Shown piece after piece: positions 6,437-10,333 of a DNA stretch of 10,333 nucleotides (position 1 is its first letter; each line of letters begins with the position of its first letter). The stretch lies in contig CANTEO010000075.1 of the NCBI GenBank assembly GCA_947652855.1, positions 1-10,333 on the forward strand, written 5' to 3'. Source of the DNA: an uncultured Roseburia sp. Its GTDB lineage: Bacteria; Bacillota; Clostridia; Lachnospirales; Lachnospiraceae. Under the pieces are notes generated by a model. It was not told where the DNA came from. It did no database searches and saw only the letters and a list, made by a program, of their open reading frames with translations. The translations under genes were made by a program, and so were the position numbers.

Positions 6437-7714
6437 ATGTATCAAAAACTGCACAGACGCCTGACGTTACTTTTTACAGGAGCGGCCGGCGCCATTTTAA
6501 TCATTATGTCCATCAGCTACTTGTATATGTCAGAACGCAGGCTGACGCAAAACAACTTCCTCACCTTCTCCTCCAAAGTGGATTCCCTGATTACAAGCTT
6601 AGAGCAGCAAAGCCGCTTAAGCTGGGAATGGATCTTAAAAACCTCCGTAAGCCAAAACTTCATCCTTGCTTTTTTTGACAACAACGTCCCGATCGCCTAT
6701 AACCGCGTCGTTTTGTCAGACGAAGAGCTCTCTCTCTCAACCGAGGCGAGGCAATATGCAAAGAAGGCATACCCGCAGCTTGAAAACGGCTCCAGCTATA
6801 CTGCCCGGCATCAGGAATTCACTTTTACGTCCAGCAAAAACGAGACTTACCATGCCTCCATTTTAAACACGCAAAAAGGGCATGGCGTCATCACCGGAAT
6901 CATCCTCTCCCCTACCCGTCCGTTTGAAATGCAGCTTAAGGGGCAACGCCTGCGGTTTGTCGCGTTAAACGCAGCCGGCGTCCTGCTGCTGCTTTTATTT
7001 TCCCATTATTTCACCGGAAAGCTGCTTGCGCCCATCATTGAATCCCGGAAAAAACAAATGGCGTTCATCGCCGCCGCCTCGCACGAGCTTCGGACTCCGA
7101 TCGCCGTCATAAATTCCGCCCTCTCCGCCGCAAAGGCAGCAGAAGGCATGAAAAAAGACCATTTTTATCAAATTGCAAAAGGAGAGTCCTTGCGTCTTTC
7201 GACATTAACAGACGATCTTTTGCTGTTAAACCGATCCGACGCCGGACGCCTTGATTTGAAGAAACAGCCGACAGAACTTGACACGCTCCTGTTAAACGCC
7301 TGTGAATCTTTCGAGCCTTTGGCAAAAGAGCATAAGATGACAATTACGGCCTCTCTGCCAGAAGAGGCCCTCCCCCTATGCGCCTGCGACAGAGAGCGGC
7401 TGCATCAGGCGCTTGGCGTCCTGATATCAAACGCGCTCCATTACGGAACGGAGGGCGGCTACGTCAAGCTCTCGTTATCCCACAACAAATCCATGTTCTG
7501 GATTATGGCGGAGGACAATGGAATCGGCATTCAAGAAGAGGATAAGCCCTATATCTTCGACCGCTTTTACCGCGGGGACAAATCCCGTTCCGGCAAAAGC
7601 CATTTTGGCCTCGGCCTAAGCATTGCCAAAGAAATCATAGATGCGCATGGCGGAAAAATCATGGTAACGGACACGCCAGGGGGCGGAACCCGCTTTTTTA
7701 TCCTCCTCCCCTAA
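6437..7714 (+). CDS. sensor histidine kinase, membrane-bound
   Basis: Encodes 425 residues. Two membrane segments (about 9-30 and 173-190) flank an extracytoplasmic sensor region of roughly 140 residues with no recognisable domain. The second segment is followed almost at once by the dimerisation helix, with only a short linker (about 193-208) and no room for a normal HAMP domain. The H-box is at 215-221 (SHELRTP, His216 the phosphorylation site); then the N-box (LISNALHYG, Asn332), G1 (DNGIGI, 360-365), F-box (FDRFYRG, 374-380) and G2 (HFGLGLSIAKEI, 389-400). All ATP-binding motifs are intact. AGGAG at 6426-6430 precedes the ATG. It is the cognate partner of the upstream response regulator by operon structure. 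The signal is unknown; the location suggests an envelope or transported compound. Confidence 0.95.
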   Translation: MYQKLHRRLTLLFTGAAGAILIIMSISYLYMSERRLTQNNFLTFSSKVDSLITSLEQQSRLSWEWILKTSVSQNFILAFFDNNVPIAYNRVVLSDEELSLSTEARQYAKKAYPQLENGSSYTARHQEFTFTSSKNETYHASILNTQKGHGVITGIILSPTRPFEMQLKGQRLRFVALNAAGVLLLLLFSHYFTGKLLAPIIESRKKQMAFIAAASHELRTPIAVINSALSAAKAAEGMKKDHFYQIAKGESLRLSTLTDDLLLLNRSDAGRLDLKKQPTELDTLLLNACESFEPLAKEHKMTITASLPEEALPLCACDRERLHQALGVLISNALHYGTEGGYVKLSLSHNKSMFWIMAEDNGIGIQEEDKPYIFDRFYRGDKSRSGKSHFGLGLSIAKEIIDAHGGKIMVTDTPGGGTRFFILLP

Positions 7715-7725
7715 GGATTAATCTA

Positions 7726-7764
7726 CGCAACGCGTCCTATCTTCGCGTTTCGCGGATTATTTTT
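7726..7764 (+). terminator. possible intrinsic terminator after the two-component operon
   Basis: AACGCG (7729-7734) pairs with CGCGTT (7744-7749) across a 9-base loop. Three more pairs (CGC at 7726-7728 with GCG at 7752-7754) can form if two bases bulge. A T-rich tract (TTATTTTT, 7757-7764) follows at once. It sits 12 bases after the kinase stop codon. The stem is short and bulged, so it is a moderate candidate. The rest of the gap up to 7832 is rich in GCGTTTCGC-like words (twice) without a clear second structure. Confidence 0.4.
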
Positions 7765-7832
7765 GTTGCGCGCATTTCCGCTATGCGTTTCGCCTATTTT
7801 CAGAGTTTTATCCGCGCTTTTGTCATAAAATA

Positions 7833-7849
7833 TCCCTCATCAAGAGGGA
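7833..7849 (+). promoter_or_regulatory. small hairpin overlapping the ribosome binding site of the XRE regulator
   Basis: TCCCTC and GAGGGA form a perfect 6-base stem around ATCAA. The right arm is part of the purine-rich ribosome binding site (GAGGGAGGG, 7844-7852) that serves the TTG start at 7860, 7 bases further on. Folding would partly hide the site, so translation could be damped. The stem is short and no role is proven. Confidence 0.35.
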
Positions 7850-7859
7850 GGGATGCAGT

Positions 7860-8201
7860 TTGGACATTGGAGCTAAAATACGCAGTCTTCTGGAACAGGA
7901 GGGAATCACTCAGAAGCAGTTGGCAGAATCCTTAAACATTTCTGCAACCACATTAAACGGATACATTAAGAACCGAAGGCAGCCGGACGCAAAGATGATG
8001 ATTCGGCTCGCTTCTTATTTCAACACAACGACAGATTACATATATGGGATCACAAACCTAAGGGAACCCCTGGCTTTGCCATATAATGCGCAAGAACGCC
8101 ATCTTGTCAACATTTTTCGCGCCATACCAGAAGACAAAAAGCCTCTTTATATTGAAACCGGGCGCACATTCTCTAATTTTGATAAAAAGAAGAAAACTTA
8201 A
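7860..8201 (+). CDS. XRE/Cro-family helix-turn-helix regulator
   Basis: Encodes 113 residues beginning at a TTG codon, chosen because GGGAGGG lies 7 bases upstream and because the HTH domain starts at once. Residues about 5-62 form a Cro/C1-type DNA-binding domain: TQKQLAESLNISATTLNGYIKNRRQP (17-42) has the helix-turn-helix spacing, followed by the usual FNTTTDYIYGIT (54-65). Residues 70-113 are a short helical tail (ERHLVNIFRAIPEDKK) ending in a basic DKKKKT. Proteins of this kind are small cytoplasmic repressors or activators with a chromosomal or mobile-element origin. There is no integrase, toxin or phage gene beside it, so it stands alone, and its target is unknown; self-regulation is the default guess. 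It converges on the galactokinase-like gene. Confidence 0.88.
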   Translation: MDIGAKIRSLLEQEGITQKQLAESLNISATTLNGYIKNRRQPDAKMMIRLASYFNTTTDYIYGITNLREPLALPYNAQERHLVNIFRAIPEDKKPLYIETGRTFSNFDKKKKT

Positions 8202-8282
8202 AACGCGTTTCCCTTAAGCGTGTCAGAAAAGCTCCTGTGGAGGAGACGCGCCTTCCCGCTCCCCTCCATACAGAGCCGCACC
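8202..8282. other. short gap between convergent genes
   Basis: The 81 bases between the stop codons hold a perfect 10-base palindrome AAACGCGTTT at the start (8200-8209) and a few weak inverted repeats such as TGGAGG with CCTCCA (about 20 bases apart). No stem followed by a T run on either strand is convincing as a terminator, and no gene is seen. Confidence 0.4.
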
Positions 8283-9530
8283 TTACTCAGCCGCTAAGCT
8301 TGTCGCGCCGGTCTGCCTGATTTGCATTGGATACACATGGTCCTTCCCTACAAAAGAGGCAATATAGCTTACGTAATCCGCCGTTTTCTCTTTTGGCGTC
8401 ACCGCAAGAATGACTCCGGCAAAGCCGCCGCCATGCACCCTGCAGCAGCCATCCTTAATCCCTCTTAGATAAAGCTCCGTCAATGCAAGCGTCAGGGCCA
8501 CTTTCTGATCTTTTTCATTTGATCTTGACATACAGTTCTGAAGCCATTTCCAGGAAGAATTGCCTGACTCCTCTAGCAAACGCAGAATTTCCTTCCCGTC
8601 GCCTTTTGCCAGCGCCCTCGCCGTATCCTCCACCCTTCGGTTTTCCTCATAAAAATGAAGCGCGCGCAGGATTGCCCTGTCATTGGAAAGCAGCCTCTCT
8701 ATTTCCGGGATCTTGTTCATAAGCTCCTCTAAAGAGCTTTCACAAAGCCGCTTCACGCCAAGCGCGCCCGCCACTTGATGCATCTCTCCCGGAACGGCAG
8801 AATACTCCGCGCTCAAGTCCCCATGCCCTTTGCCGGTGTTGACAATCACCATGTCATAGCCTAACGCGTCAAACGAAGCGTTGATCTTCTCACATTTGAT
8901 GTCGTCCGCAAAATCCAGAAGGATCGCGCCCCCTGCCGCGCAAGCCATCTGATCCATCAGGCCGGAGGATTTCATCCAGAATTGATTCTCCGCATACTGC
9001 CCAATCCTTGCGCAGTCTTCAAGCGGCATCTGACCGCCATTGAACAAGGCGTTCACCATCGCGCAAAACAGCATCTCAAAAGAAGCCGACGAGCTGACGC
9101 CAGCCGCCGCAATCACTTCCGTCGTCACATACGCGTCGAATCCCTCAACCTGATAGCCGAACTTAAGCGCGCCTTCCACCATCCCTGCAATCAGCGCCCT
9201 TGTCCCTGACTTCTTCTCCACAGAAGACGCCGCCGCGATCTCCACGTCAATCAGGTCATATCCCTCGCTTCGGATGCGGATGCTGCCCGTCCCATTTGGC
9301 GCCGCGGCACCGATCGTATCCAGGCTAATGCTTGCCGCAATGATTTTTCCCCCATTGTGGTCTGTATGGTTCCCAATAATTTCCGTCCTGCCCGGCGACG
9401 TAAAGAAGGACGGCTTTGCATCCCCAAAGTTTTCAATAAACCGTTCTGACAAATGCAAAAAACGCGCCCCACTCTTTTCGCTTTCCCCATACACACGCTC
9501 CAGCTCTTTTTTTGACGGCATATTTGACAT
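8283..9530 (-). CDS. galactokinase-like GHMP sugar kinase
   Basis: Encodes 415 residues from the ATG at 9530. GHMP-family kinases use ATP to phosphorylate a small alcohol; galactokinases make galactose-1-phosphate, the first step of the Leloir pathway, in the cytoplasm. Motif 1 is PGRTEIIGNHTDHNGG (46-61), motif 2 the ATP-binding AAGVSSSAS (142-150), and motif 3 VHGGGFAG (365-372). The catalytic-base region SGLMDQ (Asp193) and a Tyr at about 243 in NTGKGHGDLSAEY also match galactokinases. Classical enzymes have EHTDY where this one has NHTDH, which alters two residues beside the sugar. My recollection is that clostridial proteins annotated as galactokinase carry similar NHTDH motifs, so this is probably a subfamily and not a defect. 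Substrate could be galactose or a related sugar. The gene is alone; no galT, galE or transporter gene adjoins it, but it shares a divergent promoter region with the hemerythrin gene. Further upstream in-frame starts (TTG 9554, ATG 9536) lack a well-placed ribosome site. Confidence 0.85.
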   Translation of the reverse strand: MSNMPSKKELERVYGESEKSGARFLHLSERFIENFGDAKPSFFTSPGRTEIIGNHTDHNGGKIIAASISLDTIGAAAPNGTGSIRIRSEGYDLIDVEIAAASSVEKKSGTRALIAGMVEGALKFGYQVEGFDAYVTTEVIAAAGVSSSASFEMLFCAMVNALFNGGQMPLEDCARIGQYAENQFWMKSSGLMDQMACAAGGAILLDFADDIKCEKINASFDALGYDMVIVNTGKGHGDLSAEYSAVPGEMHQVAGALGVKRLCESSLEELMNKIPEIERLLSNDRAILRALHFYEENRRVEDTARALAKGDGKEILRLLEESGNSSWKWLQNCMSRSNEKDQKVALTLALTELYLRGIKDGCCRVHGGGFAGVILAVTPKEKTADYVSYIASFVGKDHVYPMQIRQTGATSLAAE

Positions 9531-9537
9531 ACCCATT

Positions 9538-9543
9538 CTCCTT
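9538..9543 (-). promoter_or_regulatory. ribosome binding site that fixes the galactokinase-like start
   Basis: AAGGAG on the minus strand lies 7 bases before the ATG at 9530. It is only 1 base from the in-frame ATG at 9536 and lies inside the reading frame opened by the TTG at 9554, so the ATG at 9530 is the best start. Confidence 0.75.
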
Positions 9544-9590
9544 TCTTTTTCCAAATCATTCCTTACGCCTCGCGTTTTCTTGTCCTCTTT

Positions 9591-9619
9591 AGTATATCAT
9601 GGACGCATCAAATTGGAAA
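9591..9619 (-). promoter_or_regulatory. promoter of the galactokinase-like gene
   Basis: Minus-strand hexamers TTTCCA (-35, 9614-9619) and TATACT (-10, 9591-9596) are 17 bases apart, and TGA just before the -10 gives an extended -10. Transcription would start about 50 bases before the ATG. No operator or CcpA-like site was recognised nearby. Confidence 0.6.
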
Positions 9620-9689
9620 CTACGGAAAGCGATTTTTAAGCCCTGCCCTTAAGCTGCCGCGCCATAGCGTTCATTCTCTTAAAAACCTC

Positions 9690-9718
9690 TTGCTATCAGG
9701 CAGGCGTCATACTATAAT
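9690..9718 (+). promoter_or_regulatory. promoter of the hemerythrin gene
   Basis: TTGCTA (-35, 9690-9695), a 17-base spacer and a perfect TATAAT (-10, 9713-9718) form a near-consensus vegetative promoter. It starts transcription about 38 bases before the ATG at 9763. It is divergent from the galactokinase-like promoter, about 70 bases away. Strong basal expression is expected. Confidence 0.8.
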
Positions 9719-9762
9719 AGGAATATCTTTTTGCTTTTAAAATCTAATATAAGGAGAATGAC

Positions 9763-10333
9763 ATGTACCAATTTACAGATGACTGCCGCATCGGCATTCC
9801 AGAGATTGATCATGAACACAAGAAACTGTATGATTTAATTAACCAGGCATACGACCTTCTATCTTCTGAACAAACCGATTTCCGACTGTCAATGCAAATT
9901 ATGCTAAAGCGGTTAAAAGAATATGCCGACACGCATTTTGTACACGAAGAAGCCTATATGAAGGAAATCCATGACCCGGAGCTTCCTTCCCAAAAACAAG
10001 AGCACGCGGCGTTTTCCCATTACATAAGCGCCTTTCAGATCGACCGCCTGGACAACACGCAGGTGAAGGCTGCATTTGAAAGCCTGCTGGAGTATCTTTC
10101 CCGCTGGCTGTTCCGCCACATTTTAAGCAGCGACGCTTTGATTGGGACATTTCAGTCTCCGTTTTCCTTTACAAAGAAATACCTGACTGGCATTAAGCTT
10201 GTGGACGATGAGCATAAACGGCTGTTCGAAATTATAAAAAACGCCGACGAGATCATCCATGCGGAGCTTTTACATGATAAATACGATGAGATCGTCCGCA
10301 TCCTGTCTGAATTAGAGGACTATACAAAAGAGC
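9763..10333 (+). CDS. tandem bacteriohemerythrin, partial (cut by the right edge)
   Basis: The first 190 codons of an open frame from an ATG with AAGGAG 6 bases upstream (9751-9756). Hemerythrins are four-helix bundles that bind O2 at a non-haem di-iron centre; in anaerobes they are thought to sense, carry or remove oxygen. Domain 1 (about 1-127) shows the ligand pattern: His19 (IDHEHKKL), His58 and Glu62 (THFVHEE), His81 (QKQEHAAF), His119 and Asp124 (RHILSSD). The position of the ligand His four residues before His81 holds Gln77. Domain 2 begins near 138, with KLVDDEHKRLFEII (about 145-158) repeating the first helix with its His intact, before the window ends. The protein therefore has at least two hemerythrin domains. 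There is no signal peptide or membrane segment, so it should be cytoplasmic. Confidence 0.9.
   Translation, partial: MYQFTDDCRIGIPEIDHEHKKLYDLINQAYDLLSSEQTDFRLSMQIMLKRLKEYADTHFVHEEAYMKEIHDPELPSQKQEHAAFSHYISAFQIDRLDNTQVKAAFESLLEYLSRWLFRHILSSDALIGTFQSPFSFTKKYLTGIKLVDDEHKRLFEIIKNADEIIHAELLHDKYDEIVRILSELEDYTKE

Noticed and set aside
7860..8201. XRE gene as a sign of a prophage or toxin-antitoxin module
   Set aside because: No integrase, phage structural gene, toxin-like partner or attachment-site repeat is seen within several hundred bases on either side.
8202..8282. inverted repeats between the convergent genes as a shared terminator
   Set aside because: The stems are 4-6 bases with long loops, and no T run follows on either strand.
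9899..10150. minus-strand open frames inside the hemerythrin gene
   Set aside because: The plus strand carries a promoter, ribosome site and the hemerythrin ligand pattern throughout, so the minus-strand frames are incidental.

Overview
The window looks like chromosomal DNA from a low-to-mid GC Gram-positive anaerobe, most likely a Clostridia/Lachnospiraceae-type Firmicute. This is an inference. It rests on strong AGGAGG-type ribosome binding sites, TTG alternative starts, a Cys-anchored lipoprotein binding protein instead of a periplasmic one, a clostridial-style multi-domain bacteriohemerythrin, and the overall gene styles. No rRNA, tRNA, CRISPR array, insertion sequence or phage gene was seen.

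Left half (positions 105-5543, minus strand): a tight operon read right to left. It encodes a 771-residue solute-binding lipoprotein with an unusual N-terminal Asp-box/beta-propeller-like region, two MalF/MalG-type sugar ABC permeases, and a HlyD/MacA-type membrane-fusion (adaptor) protein. The genes overlap or are 9 bases apart, so they are almost certainly co-transcribed. No ATPase for the importer lies in the window. The adaptor would normally work with an efflux ABC transporter, which would have to lie beyond the left edge. Joining import permeases and an efflux adaptor in one operon is the most unusual feature here.

Centre (5544-7714): a 182-base divergent intergenic region holds a perfect 37-base AT-rich palindrome and an extended -10 promoter. 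To its right, on the plus strand, is an OmpR-family response regulator followed by its sensor histidine kinase. The layout suggests that this two-component system controls itself and the divergent transport operon through the palindrome.

Right part (7860-10333): a small stand-alone XRE/Cro-type DNA-binding regulator with a TTG start (plus strand); a convergent GHMP-family galactokinase-like gene (minus strand) whose sugar-binding motif reads NHTDH where classical galactokinases have EHTDY; and, divergent from it with a near-consensus promoter, the first 190 codons of a tandem bacteriohemerythrin that runs off the right edge. Its first domain has Gln where one iron-ligand His is expected.

A plausible reading is that a carbohydrate or glycan signal is bound at the surface and imported, that the two-component system senses related envelope or substrate conditions, and that the galactokinase-like enzyme handles a released sugar. 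The link between the left operon and the kinase is only by proximity.
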